DNA of 64,000 nt from Agapanthus africanus. Taxonomy: Eukaryota; Streptophyta; Magnoliopsida; Asparagales; Amaryllidaceae. Made by a program: the position numbers and the translations under genes. The stretch covers positions 524,202,959 to 524,266,958 of the forward strand of contig CM057350.1 of the NCBI GenBank assembly GCA_030015575.1, read 5' to 3'. This document shows positions 11,455-21,190 of the stretch, piece by piece (the first letter of the stretch is position 1; every line of letters begins with the position of its first letter). The notes beneath the pieces are model-generated. The model searched no databases and had not been told where the DNA came from. It was given only the letters and a program-made list of their open reading frames with translations.

Positions 11455-14054
11455 CAAGCTAGAGATTTAGACAATATTTGTAGAATTATGAAACCGAAAC
11501 AACTTCGAAACACCCGATACACAAATCCAGTTTCTGTCGAAATTTTAAAGTCGTCGAAATTTTTTTTAAACAACTGCAGAATGTTGCATACGATGTAACA
11601 TGAGCATTGAACCAAGACCAACCCATTTGGCCAGTTTTTGGCCGGCCAGACATGCAAAAATTCCGAGCAGGCCGGCCTAAATTTTGATTCTGGGGTTCGT
11701 CTTGGTTTGGTGCTTCAGGCTCTGGGTTTTAGTGTTTCGGGTGTTGTTTGTTTTTGCTAAATTTGTATGTGATATTATTTTTTTGCAAAGAAAATTCAGA
11801 GTGTTTCGTAGTCGTAATTCTATATATATTTCGGGTTATTTAGACGGTGTTAAAAAGTTCGAACGGATATCAAATACCCACTTTAACCCTCGATGGAAAA
11901 TTTTCCAAGAGTTGGATTTTTTCCCAGTTAAAGAACATTCGAATAACATGCAAGTAATGCGGTGGACCCTCTAGAAGAACAAAACCCTAACTCGATTCTA
12001 TGACCGTAAGAACTGCCGCCAAACCCTAGGGTTTACGGTAGTTCCGCGGCACCATAGGTGAGGCAAGGGTTGACCCTTCTCCGGTTGGTCCATTGGTACT
12101 GTGGCATGTGATGAGTATTTTTAAACTGCGCTCAAGTGTTGTGCTTTTTGGGAAATTTTGGGTGTTTATTGAGCGGAATGTTTAACGCCGTCTAACTTTT
12201 TTTATGGAATGTGATACAATATGTGAAATTCATATAGTTAGGCATGAAATCCGAAGTATGTGATATTTCGGGTTTATGATGTCCAAGGTGATTGTGGATT
12301 CCAAATGTTGTAGTTTGACATTTTCTTTTCTGTGACCATAAGTGTAATATGTGGTGTATCACCGTTTTCACTGCTATATATCAACGACAATTTGATACGC
12401 ATATTTACTTACGTTGATGACATGTGATGTTATGTGTTGCTGTGATATGTTATATTGGATCGCCGTGTTTTGAATAGCCGGGGGTTTCATGTGAGATGAG
12501 AGTTTTTTTATTTTCATTCATGTAAAATTCATTTGTATGTAATATTCTTTTATTGGGGCACTTCCGGGTTGAGGATGATGTCACCATTGTTGTATATTAT
12601 TTACTTTTCCGCATTAGGATAGACCCAAGGAGGGGAGCATAAGTAACCGGGTCCTAGAGTCCAGTGGGAGACCATCTCGAGGAGTCGAGTTCGGGTCTCC
12701 TAAATCTAGAATTGGTAGGGTTGCTTACCGCTCTCGTAGGGGTCTAGGGATGTGGGTTTGGCTATTCATCGCGACCGTGGAATCCGTGTTTTATACTGTC
12801 TTAAATTAAAACACGGAATTCCTAATATATCCAATATTTCATATGTTATCTTCCGCTGCTGATATTCTGTGATCACTTTATATATCTGAAACGAATGCTT
12901 TATTATTGTATATATGATATATAATAAACGTTGCTTATGTTTGCACCCGTGCTAGTCCCGCCCCGCTATGCCATTAGTTAAGTAACCTAACGGTGCATAA
13001 CGGGACACTGTGGCGAATGCGGATGGCATAAGCGTACGTTGTATTTTCGTGTCTTCTGTGATGCTTAGGAAGCATAAATGATGGGAATTCATTAATGAGA
13101 TTAATGAAAAGAAAAAGAAATCTAAAAGATGTTGTAGAATCATATTTTCAAAAAGGGCAGCTCTAGTTTTTGCTTTGCATAGTGTTATTCCTTGTAGAAT
13201 ATCCAGCATCTCATTCGATGAGGAAAGAGCTGAGATCCCTTCACCGGGAGTGACCTCTTTAGCAAAAGCTAGCAGATGCTACAACCCACTCGGTTTTATT
13301 TTTGACTACTTCTTTTAGTTCTTGCTTTGCATAGCGGTATTTATGAAATATCCTGCACCTTATTCGATAAGGAAAGAGCCGAGATCCCTTCACCGGGAGT
13401 GACCTCTTTAGCAAGACTAGTAAAACCCCTCAAAAACATTCCTTTTCAAAAATCACTTGTTTCTACAACGATATCAAGTTCATTACGCTCATGGTTTTCT
13501 TAAAAAACTGTGTAGCCCTCCTACATTTCATATAAGTACCACTTAGTATTTGTGCTACGTTTGTTGACCTCTGTCAAGGCATAGTGTGCGGTAGCTGATT
13601 GGTGCTTATTTGCAAAGCATGTGATGCGATTGGATTAGGATAGTCGTACGACCTTGTTGACCTCTGTCAAGGGTCGTGCGGGTGGGTTTAATTCAATCAT
13701 GAAATACCGGGTTGAACTTGACTAGTACACTATGCTTTGTTAACCTCTGTCAAGGTCATAGGACGCTAAGGGCAAAAGTATTGTCGGGAATTTCAAGTGT
13801 TGAAATTTGCAATGAGATTGCATACCTTTTATGAGATAGTTGGATCCCGATACCCACTGTGAGTAAGAGTAACTCTAGGGAGAGTTTTACAAACCACAAT
13901 TAGCCAATCAAGTAGGTGTCTAGAAAGGTGTTAACGGGGTTACGCCTTTGGGAAAACGAGGTTTATTTTAATTAGGTCCGTGCGAAAGCACGGGGAACCT
14001 CCCTGAAAGTACCAACACTGGCCTGGCCTAAATATTGGCGAACTTGTAAGGTAT
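11455..14054 (+). other. Copia-B leader, first part
   Basis: Non-coding leader that parallels those of Copia-A and Copia-C. It has an imperfect hairpin at 12010-12044, GACCCAAGGAGGGG near 12611, CGTAGGGGTC near 12737, the shared block at about 12931-13045, a duplicated CCCTTCACCGGGAGTGACC cassette (about 13172-13255 and 13325-13415), and four TTGACCTCTGTCAAGG motifs between 13560 and 13760. It stops at the target duplication GGTAT where Gypsy-1 enters; the leader continues at 44995 in register with the Copia-C leader. Confidence 0.75.
14050..14054. repeat. Target-site duplication of Gypsy-1, left
   Basis: GGTAT directly before the LTR start TGTTCCCC. The same five bases follow the right LTR at 44990-44994. 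Confidence 0.93.
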
Positions 14055-14809
14055 TGTTCCCCTCCGAACGGCGGCCGCGACGCGAGGACGTCTAGGCCTG
14101 AGGTTCGGGGCAGATACTATATGGTTTTATCCGTCCACCTCTCCGAAGATGCCAAGTTGATTTATGACACCATGTATTGGAGGTTTAGACGGATGCGGCC
14201 GATGTAGCAGACTTCGTCAGATTCCCCCTCGCTTGAGGGTTTTTGATTCTGGGGACGCTCTTCCCTGCAGGCGCAAGCCCCTGCAGTTAATTACGCTACC
14301 GCATCGCGGTAGCCACTTTCTCCTTCTCCAGAATTTCACTTCGTGTCGTGTGTGTTTGTTTTGTTTGTAGTTGCCCGTGGATTGTATACGGAGACTGAGT
14401 AATGCCGTCGCCTGTAGGAAGTGGATTAGTCCAAATCCGTATTTACTTAGATTTGGGTTTGGTGTTTTTAGTTTAAGGATACGTTAGCCGTATTGAGGCT
14501 AAGATCAACTTAAACGTTCGTTAAGGATACGTTAGTCCTGTTTGAGACTAAGATCAACTTAATATGGTGATCCGTTTAATATATGGCCGTCAGGACTCAT
14601 TACCTCTCTGACGTCGTTGAAGGATTACAACGATAGGTGTGAGAGAAGTTTAGAGATGTACCCTTGAACCAAAGTCGATTTGAAGTTTTATAGTCTATTT
14701 AAATGTTTAAGGATACGTTAGCCGTTTTTGGGGCTAAGATCAACTTAAACGGGACCGTTTAGATCCGGTAAAAGAGCATTTGGAGTCTCTATTATTCCAG
14801 TTTAGGGAC

Positions 14810-15095
14810 ATAGTGGTCCATAGGTAGTTTAAAGACATTGCGGTCCATTGGTAGTTTAAGGACATTGCGGTCCATATTCCAGTTTAGGGACATGGTGGTC
14901 TATATTCCAGTTTTAGGGACGTGGTGGTCCATAGGTAGTTTAAGGATGCTTAAGTCCGTGGGTTTAAGGACCCCACAGTCCGTGTTTTAGTTTAAGGACG
15001 CATAAGTCCGCGGGTTTAAGGACCCCACAGTCCTTCTTTTAGTTTAAGGATGCTTAAGTCCATGAGTTTAAGGACCCCACAGTCCGTGTTGATGT
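14810..15095. repeat. GGAC/GTCC tandem units in Gypsy-1 LTR (left)
   Basis: About ten degenerate units of 25-40 bp built as AGTTTAAGGAC, about ten variable bases, then GTCC, such as TTTAAGGACCCCACAGTCC. GGAC and GTCC pair, so each unit can form a small stem. The right LTR has the same array near 42145-42440. A single unit also stands at about 21888-21910 in the internal region. Confidence 0.75.
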
Positions 15096-15592
15096 GTGGT
15101 TGTCGGGACCCGTCACCTCTCTGACATCATTGAAGGATTACAACGATAGGAGTCAAAGGAGTTCGGAGATGTACCCTCGAACCGGTTGTGAATTGATTTA
15201 AGAGAGAGCAGCTGTGCTCAGTCGATTTAATTTGAGGACTTACGGCCATGATTGGGTTAAGTCCAGTTGAAAAATATTCAACGTTTTTATTTATTTTTGG
15301 TCTATTAGACCTGTGCTAGAGCTTTGCCCACATTTAAATAATGCATTGCATTGCTTTTTATTTTTGTTTGAGTTCTGTCCAGAAAGGATGCAGAGCATCA
15401 ATTTGTTTTGGGCTCTGCCCATTTATAAGTGATGCAGAGCATCAATTTTATTTGGGCTCTGCCCTTTTATTGCTTTGCAATTTATTTTGGCCTGCTAGGT
15501 CTTTTGACTTGGGCCTGGCCCTTTAACAAAAGAAATGCATTGCATTTTCAGGCGCTTTGCGCCAATCAAAGAGCGCAAGCGCTTGTGGTGAC

Positions 15593-16617
15593 GACACGTG
15601 TCATGCAAGCGCAGTGCCCTGCGCTAGTGCGCTACGCTTGCGCTGCTGACACGTGGCGCACTCTGGTGAGTTGCGCCAATTTCAGAGAGCAAAGCTCTAT
15701 CTTAAAGCGCATAGCGCAAGTGGTTCAGATACTGACACGTGGTGCTCTCTGGTGGCTTGCGCCAACCCAAGAGCCCAACAGCGTAAATTTTCAAGTGCAA
15801 AGCACTATTAATTTGAGAATCTTTTAGATTCAAGAACCAATGGTTCATAAATGAAATGCAAAGCACTATTTGATTTCTTGATCTAATTTAGATCAAAGAA
15901 AAACAAGCTTTTTCTTATTTCAGGAACCAGAGGTTCATAAAATGTGCAAAGCACTGTTTTTATTTTGTTTTTTATTAAAGATCATTGATCTTGTTTTTAG
16001 ATCAATGATCTATCAGAAGAAATTCTTCTATCTAAAAGGTCTTTTACCTTTCTTTTTTTTTTTTTTTGGAATTTCTTCAGAGTTCTCTCTGCTTGAAATT
16101 TTTTATTTCTCACAAAAATCTTGATGCTTTTGAACTGAGGTCTAGGGTCCTTTTTATAGTGCCCATAAATTAGTTATAGAGATCTTTCTCTGAGTGATTT
16201 GGGGAATTTTCCCCACCATTGGATCTTTGATCCAAGGGCCTCTGTTTTACAGAAGAAAATCTTCTTGTTTTAACAAGAACAGAAAGATTTCTTTAAATTC
16301 TTAATTCTGTTTAGCGTAAATGCCCCAACGTGTGATACGTGTCAAGCAGCGCACAGCGCAGCGCAACTGCGCTAGCGCATCTGCGCTGACACGTGTCGCG
16401 CAGCGCAAAGCGCAGCGCAACTGCGCTAGCGCATCTGCGCTGACACGTGTCGCGCAGCGCAACTGCGCTAGCACATCTGCGCTGACACGTGTCGCGCAGC
16501 GCAGTACTTGCGCAACTAAAGCATTGCTTCCTTTAATTTTTCTTTAAATAGAGCTTTGCTCTGATTGGGTGCGCTGTCTTGGGCGTTGCGCTGATGTATC
16601 TGTGCCTGACACGTGGC
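15593..16617. promoter_or_regulatory. Cluster of G-box / ABRE-like motifs in Gypsy-1 LTR (left)
   Basis: Seven close copies of GACACGTGTC or GACACGTGGC/T at about 15593, 15648, 15734, 16388, 16442, 16484 and 16608, plus a GATACGTGTC variant at 16334. CACGTG is the plant G-box and ACGTGGC the core of abscisic-acid response elements, bound by bZIP and bHLH factors. The cluster lies upstream of the TATA box of the antisense frame in the same LTR. The right LTR repeats most of it from 42934. Binding itself is inference. Confidence 0.6.
16320..16512. repeat. GCGC-rich short tandem array in Gypsy-1 LTR (left)
   Basis: Three to four units of about 43-55 bp containing GCGCAGCGCAACTGCGC, the 12-base palindrome TGCGCTAGCGCA and the palindrome GACACGTGTC. 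The right LTR carries the same array at about 43655-43860 with different unit content. The open frame across it (rich in ALTRVAQR repeats) is a by-product of the repeat. Confidence 0.85.
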
Positions 16618-16836
16618 ATCCTGCGCACAGCGCAGAGGATCTGAAGCGTTGCTTCATTTATTAAAATTTAGATTTTCAAAGTAGAGCTTTGCTCTGATTG
16701 GGGGAATCGGAAGCGTTGCTTCACCTGAGATATCTTTTCATCTCCTTTTTTCAAGTCAAACTTCTATTTCTCAAAATTTTGATTTCCCGGATCTTGGAAA
16801 TAATTCCACTGTGCACAGAATTTTCTGTGCTTGGTC

Positions 16837-16845
16837 TATATATAA
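16837..16845 (+). promoter_or_regulatory. TATA box of antisense LTR frame (left)
   Basis: TATATATAA stands 58 bases before ATGGCTTGC at 16895. The right LTR has the same motif and spacing at 44184-44192. A start about 30 bases downstream would give a very short 5' untranslated region. Confidence 0.5.
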
Positions 16846-16894
16846 CTCAAGGCCGAGCCTTTTCTTCTCTCATCTTCAGAGAACTTCTTCAATC

Positions 16895-17419
16895 ATGGCT
16901 TGCAACCGCCCTCATGCCTGCCGACAACCATGGGAAGTGCCGATTCGAGACATCGTTCCCCGTTTTGCTGCGCGCCTGGTGGACTCTTCTCTTACGGACG
17001 AGCAATGCGATGCTGCAATGTACGAGCTTTTGACTCGTGTGGGGTCTCCTCTCCCCCCGCACTCCATTTGGCTTCGGTTGATCCTTGCCTCGGTGCTCGC
17101 CGATATTCCCCCTCCTCCAGCAGAGATGTCCTCGGCAATGCTTGATGCCGCCGAGGATACGATCGAGTGCTTTTTCGAAGCGCACTTGATCACCAAAGCC
17201 CTGAGGGACTGCTCTTTCCACTTGCTGAGCCAGATACGGGCTCGCCGGGTTGTCATCGCCACCTTTTCTGACGAATGTGGCGATGATCGTTAGATGTCTA
17301 CCTCTCGGGAGGATCGCCGCTTCAACGTGGTGGAGAAGACAGAAAGGGAACTGGGGAATCTTCTTCATATCTTTGCGAACCCTTGTCTTTCCGATCCCAT
17401 ATTTGGTGATCTTTTTTAA
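16895..17419 (+). pseudogene. Antisense frame inside Gypsy-1 left LTR, broken copy
   Basis: Left-LTR counterpart of the intact frame at 44242-44766, starting MACNRPHACRQPWEV on the strand opposite to the element's genes. This copy is broken. The protein resembles nothing I can name. Tat-lineage elements are known to carry additional antisense frames, but those usually lie between pol and the 3' LTR, not within the LTR itself. The long open frame on the opposite strand (194 codons at 16889-17473) is its shadow. Confidence 0.5.
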
Positions 17420-17659
17420 ATGTAATAATAATAATAATGAACAAGTATTTTCCTTTTTAATCAAGTACTTCATTATCTGTTAAGGGTTCTTTTATTTTAG
17501 TTCTCTGTTGTGCTTGTGCATCGTATGATTTAATTTTCTATTATTAAGTGCATGTGATTCTTGCAAGGATAAATTGCCTTTGGTGTTTATTCACTTTTAT
17601 GAAGCGGTGCTTTACTTTACAGTCTTAGAAATAGAGTTTCGTTCTAATTGGGGGAAACA

Positions 17660-17673
17660 AATGCCCCCCCACC
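17660..17673 (-). promoter_or_regulatory. Gypsy-1 polypurine tract
   Basis: On the element strand, GGTGGGGGGGCATT directly precedes the 3' LTR start TGTTTCCCCC. It marks the inner border of the left LTR. Confidence 0.85.
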
Positions 17674-17764
17674 GTTGCACTTGCATGGTTCCAAATGCGA
17701 GCGCAACGGTGGCAGAATTCCAACCGTTATGGCAACCTTTGGAAGTTGAAAGGGACTTGATGCT

Positions 17765-17772
17765 TATAAATA
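17765..17772 (+). promoter_or_regulatory. TATA box of internal antisense gene
   Basis: TATAAATA about 105 bases inside the polypurine tract, on the strand opposite to gag-pol and upstream of the coiled-coil frame at 18072. It is followed by a leader-like stretch with a possible intron (17898-18030). Confidence 0.5.
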
Positions 17773-17897
17773 GGACCTTTGGTCCTTCACAGATGATTGT
17801 CATCTTTTAAGATTTTTACTTTCAAAACTTCAGAGCCTTGCTCTTGCCTTCAAGAACTCCAAGAGTTAGAATTTCTTTTGAAAGCACCTTTTTTAGG

Positions 17898-18030
17898 TAA
17901 AATTTTTAATTAAATTAGATCAATTTTTTATTGATAGAGCCTTGCTCTCAATAGATCCCTGATCTAAAGAAAACCCATTTTAGGGATTGTAAGAACCTTT
18001 TGCAATATGAATGGAAAATTTCTATTTTAG
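17898..18030 (+). other. Possible intron in the antisense leader
   Basis: AG/GTAAAA at the left and TTCTATTTTAG/CTG at the right bound 133 AT-rich bases between the TATA box and the antisense start codon. This is inference from splice-site-like ends only. Confidence 0.35.
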
Positions 18031-18071
18031 CTGTCGTTCCAGTCTCGGCGCCCTTCGAGCCTCGCATTACG

Positions 18072-18740
18072 ATGCCGGCAGGTCTTTATCTGAGACGTCC
18101 ATCTTCGAAAAGTGCTGCGAATAGTCTGCGCATATTGAGTGACTACGTCGAGGAACTTGACGTTGAAACTCCTACATCTGCCTCAGACTTCGCTACGGCG
18201 GTTAACCCGATGCTGGTGATACTCGTGAACTTTCATGACGGGGGCATCATCGCATCATGGGTTAACCATTGCAGGAAGATCGAGGCCTGCCTGCATCAGT
18301 TGGAGTCGATGCGTCCCGCTCCCGAGACCTTAGCCGCCAGTAATCAAAGAGTAGCATGGATTGAGCAGAGCGCTTCTTACTTCCGCCATCTTGAGCAAGA
18401 AGTCATTTCAAGGCGTAAGGAGCGCGGTGAGACTTCGAGCAAGTCTGCCCAACTGCATGCTCAGGTGGAGGCCAATGCTGCACGGCTGAAGGTTGTCTTT
18501 GAGGGCCTTCTGCAATGCTTTTCCGAAGGGTTATCACTGAGGGAACAGCTTGACGTTGTCGAGCGGAATGCACCTAGCCAGGAAGCAGCCCAGAAGGCGG
18601 CCGAGGAGCAACTTTCATCCTTTTTGCGGCAGCGGGCTCAGGTGGAAGCGGAGGTGGCCGCGACAGCCACTCAGGTGGAGGCGCTGAAGGAAGTGCGAGA
18701 GCAGCTTGCGGATTTGTTAAAAACACTTCCTCCTCAGTAG
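18072..18740 (+). CDS. Internal antisense protein of Gypsy-1, coiled-coil rich, function unknown
   Basis: An open frame of 222 codons from ATGCCGGCAGG, opposite in strand to gag-pol and between integrase and the 3' LTR. The open frame also allows a start at 18000, but that lies before a good 3' splice site (TTCTATTTTAG, ending 18030); with a GTAAAA donor at 17898 it would form a 133-base AT-rich intron, so I prefer 18072. The first half is a mixed globular-looking segment (LRILSDYVEELDV; VNHCRKIEACLHQLESM). The second half is rich in Glu, Gln, Ala and Arg with a heptad-like pattern (LREQLDVVERNAPSQEAAQKA), typical of a coiled coil. AATAAA at about 18771 could serve polyadenylation. Antisense frames at this place are known in Tat-lineage elements; this protein family I do not recognise. 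GC content is higher than in the flanks. Confidence 0.6.
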   Translation: MPAGLYLRRPSSKSAANSLRILSDYVEELDVETPTSASDFATAVNPMLVILVNFHDGGIIASWVNHCRKIEACLHQLESMRPAPETLAASNQRVAWIEQSASYFRHLEQEVISRRKERGETSSKSAQLHAQVEANAARLKVVFEGLLQCFSEGLSLREQLDVVERNAPSQEAAQKAAEEQLSSFLRQRAQVEAEVAATATQVEALKEVREQLADLLKTLPPQ

Positions 18741-18770
18741 CTATCCCTCTTTGTATCGTTTGTACTTATA

Positions 18771-18776
18771 AATAAA
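18771..18776 (+). terminator. Polyadenylation signal of the antisense gene
   Basis: AATAAA about 30 bases after the stop codon of the antisense frame; another lies near 18857. Confidence 0.4.
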
Positions 18777-18780
18777 AACA

Positions 18781-18782
<2 letters not shown>

Positions 18783-18812
<30 letters not shown>
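18783..18812. repeat. (AT)n microsatellite
   Basis: About 15 uninterrupted AT units right after the antisense gene. Confidence 0.95.
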
Positions 18813-18816
<4 letters not shown>

Positions 18817-19034
18817 CCTTTAACACAATGTATCTTGTACCCAATCAAGTTTATGAATAAAAGATACACATTTTTTGTAATGTCTTATGTCATTTCTCCG
18901 CCTTTTCTTTCTTTTATTATCAGCATGCCACCTTAGTAAACATGGTTAACAGATAATAGAGCACGCATCTTGATTTCCTCAAGAAACAGCAATGGCTTAG
19001 GCCGTAGGTTCAGATCTGCTGCCTAATACTTTTC

Positions 19035-19215
19035 AACTCTATGAGCCGTGAGGGTCTCATAAAGACTTTTCTCCCTATGGATCGAGAGGATCTCGTAGAT
19101 GGGTTTTCTCCTTATGAGTCGTGAGGACTCCTGAGCGTGTTTTCTCTTATAGGTCGTAAGGATCCTATAAGAGAATTTTTCCCTCTTACGAGTCAAGAGG
19201 ACCCGTAAGCGGTTG
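19035..19215. repeat. Hairpin group 1 with conserved GTGAGG-like loop
   Basis: Five consecutive units of about 36-42 bp. Each has a 6-8 base arm, a loop close to TCGTGAGGAT, and the complementary arm, then a TTTTCTCC-like spacer. Examples: TATGAG with CTCATA (19040-19061) and CTTATAGG with CCTATAAG (19146-19171). Arms differ between units but stay largely complementary. Similar groups lie at 21010-21190 and 21358-21535. Confidence 0.8.
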
Positions 19216-19369
19216 TTTCCCTCCTTGTCGAAACTCGACTTTGGAGAGTGAGACCCGTGAATAGTATGCAAGAGACCGTTTTAGACCGACTTGCAGGGTC
19301 CCATTGTTCAGGAAGCAAGTTTTTTTTTAAATCCCTGCTGCCTGAGGCTTCATCTTGCAAGTTGAGACG

Positions 19370-20465
19370 AATTGGGAATTTCCCGCGGAGACACTGGTTT
19401 CTCTGCGAGCCGACGCGAATTAGGAGGCTATTGTCAAGGATGTTTGTTTCCCTGAGTTGAGGTTTTTGCCAAGGATTATTTGTTTCCCTGGTGTTGAAAC
19501 GAATCGAGAATTTCCCACGGAGACATTGGTTGCTCTGCGAGTCGATGCGAATCAGGAGGCTTTCATCAAGGATTGTTTGTTTCCCTGAGTTGAGGTATTT
19601 GCCAAGGATTATTTGTTTCCCTGGTGTTGAAACGAATCGAGAATTTCCCACGGAGGCACTGGTTGCTCTGCGAGTCGACGCGGATCAGGAGGCTCTCATC
19701 AAGGATTGTTTGTTTCCCTGAGTTGAGGTATTTGCCAAGGATTATTTGTTTCCCTGGTGTTGAGACGAATCGAGAATTTCCCACGGAGACGCTGGTTGCT
19801 CTGCGAGTCGATGCGGATTAGGAGGCTCTCGTCAAGGATTGTTTGTTTCCCTGAGTTGAGGTATTTGCTAAGGATTATTTGTTTCCTTGGTGTTGAAACG
19901 AATCGAGAATTTCCCACGGAGACACTGGTTTCTCTGCGAGTCGATGCGAATCAGGAGGCTCTCGTCAAGGATTGTTTGTTTCCCTGAGTTGAGGTATTTG
20001 CCAAGGATTATTTGTTTCCCTGGTGCCAAGGATTATTTGTTTCCCTGGTGTTGAAACGAGTCGAGAATTTTCCACGGAGGCACTGGTTGCTCTGCTAGTC
20101 GACGCGGATCAGGAGGCTCTCGTCAAGGATTGTTTGTTTCCCTGAGTTGAGGTATTTGCCAAGGATTATTTGTTTCCCTGGTGCCAAGGATTATTTGTTT
20201 CCCTGGTGTTGAAACGAGTCGAGAATTTCCCACGGAGGCACTGGTTGCTCTGCGAGTCGACGCGGATCAGGAGGCTCTCATCAAGGATTGTTTGTTTCCC
20301 TGAGTTGAGGTATTTGCCAAGGATTATTTGTTTCCCTGGTGTTGAAACGAATCGAGAATTTCCCACGGAGGCACTAGTTGCTCTGCGAGTCGATGCGAAT
20401 CAGGAGGCTCTCGTCAAGGATGTTTGTTTCCCTGAGTTGAGGTTTTTGCCGAAGACACTGGTTTC
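19370..20465. repeat. Tandem array, 133-bp unit, about eight copies
   Basis: The mark CCCTGAGTTGAGGT recurs at 19450, 19583, 19716, 19849, 19982, 20140, 20298 and 20430. Steps are 133 bp except two of 158 bp, where GCCAAGGATTATTTGTTTCCCTGGT-type sequence is duplicated, and a last one of 132. Units are nearly identical. Because 133 is not a multiple of three, the open frames that cross it change frame from unit to unit and are not genes. Tandem arrays at this place are known in Tat/Ogre elements and can seed satellite DNA. Confidence 0.93.
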
Positions 20466-20469
20466 TTCG

Positions 20470-21009
20470 GAGTTGGGATGGATTGTTGAGATTTGACTTC
20501 GTTTTCTGGTGAAGCCTATTGGGAAAGTATGGTTCTCTCTTTATTTGCGCCCTTGGATTGTATACAGGGATCGATGTGATCTCAACTGTAGGGCCAAAGT
20601 TTTATCATATCTTCTTTTTTTGTTTTATTTCCGCAATGCTCTATCATTTCAGCTTTTATATCGCGAAGGTCGCGATTGTCCAATCATTTCGGCTATTTTT
20701 CGCGGTGCCCAATCATTTCAGCTGTTCATTTTATTTTTACTCGCTGCTTTTTATTGCGAGTTGCCCAATCATTTCGGCTATTTCGTGTGCATACGTTTTT
20801 ACTTGCTGCTTTTTATTGCAAGTTGCCCCATCTTTTCGGCTATTTCATATGCATGTGCAGCCTACTGGCTTTTCGCTGTAAACCGATTTCGACATCAGCA
20901 CCGCTACAACTGGGATATTACCTGGAGCGAATCATCATCTGCCTCTGTCGATGTCGAACAAAGGTGGCTTAGCGACCAGGGTTAGGGTCCTGTCGACTAA
21001 GGCTTTTGA
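20470..21009. other. Gypsy-1 3' region: short imperfect repeats, no gene
   Basis: Contains several copies of CCAATCATTTCGGCTATTT-like units of 50-60 bp (20640-20850) and a CCCTTGGATTGTATAC motif near 20550, related to CCGTGGATTGTATAC in the LTR near 14370. No conserved frame is evident. Confidence 0.6.
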
Positions 21010-21190
21010 CTTCATGAGCCGTAAGGGTCTCACAAAGTTATTTCTCCCTACAAGTCGTGAGGATCTTGTAGGTGTATTTTCTCCTTAGGAATCGTGAGGA
21101 TTCTTAAGTGTTCATTTCCTCTGTAAGTCGTAAGGATCCTACAGGAGGGTTTTCTCCTTAGGAGTCGTGAGGACCTACAAGGGTTGTTCA
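21010..21190. repeat. Hairpin group 2 with conserved GTGAGG-like loop
   Basis: Five more units of the 19035 type. The clearest has arms CCTACAAG and CTTGTAGG around TCGTGAGGAT (21047-21072). Others, such as TTAGGAAT with ATTCTTAA, contain one or two mismatches. Confidence 0.8.

Larger units (their letters stand above)
14055..17659 (-). repeat. Gypsy-1 3' LTR (left copy)
   Basis: Pairs with 41402-44989 along its length. Seen on the plus strand it runs TGTTCCCCTCCG to GGGGGAAACA. Contents in plus-strand order: a CCGTGGATTGTATAC motif near 14370; GGATACGTTAG...CTAAGATCAACTT units (14465-14760); GGAC/GTCC tandem units (14810-15090); G-box-like palindromes (15593-16617); many short palindromes (15790-16060); a GCGC-rich array (16320-16510); and an antisense reading frame (16895 onward). 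It is preceded on the element strand by a G-rich polypurine tract. Confidence 0.92.

Noticed and set aside
15429-15827. Open frame of 132 codons present in both Gypsy-1 LTRs
   Set aside because: The LTRs are only about 3% diverged, so persistence proves little. It runs across G-box repeats and lacks a good start context or recognisable domain.
16320-16547. Repetitive open frame with ALTRVAQR units
   Set aside because: Translation of the GCGC-rich tandem array, not a gene.
16889-17473. Open frame of 194 codons on the element strand in the Gypsy-1 LTR (also 44236-44820)
   Set aside because: It is the reverse shadow of the antisense frame that has a TATA box and a sensible start. Its Arg/His-rich make-up looks non-coding.
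14055-17659. Treating the two 3.6-kb repeats as a segmental duplication of host DNA
   Set aside because: TG...CA ends, matching GGTAT duplications, primer-binding site and polypurine tract show they are the LTRs of one Gypsy element.
19035-20465. CRISPR-like look of regularly spaced repeats
   Set aside because: Units are tandem without unique spacers, and the context is a plant retrotransposon 3' region.
19193-20496. Series of overlapping open frames on both strands (about 65-150 codons)
   Set aside because: They are produced by the 133-bp tandem array; the unit is not a multiple of three and the frames shift between units.
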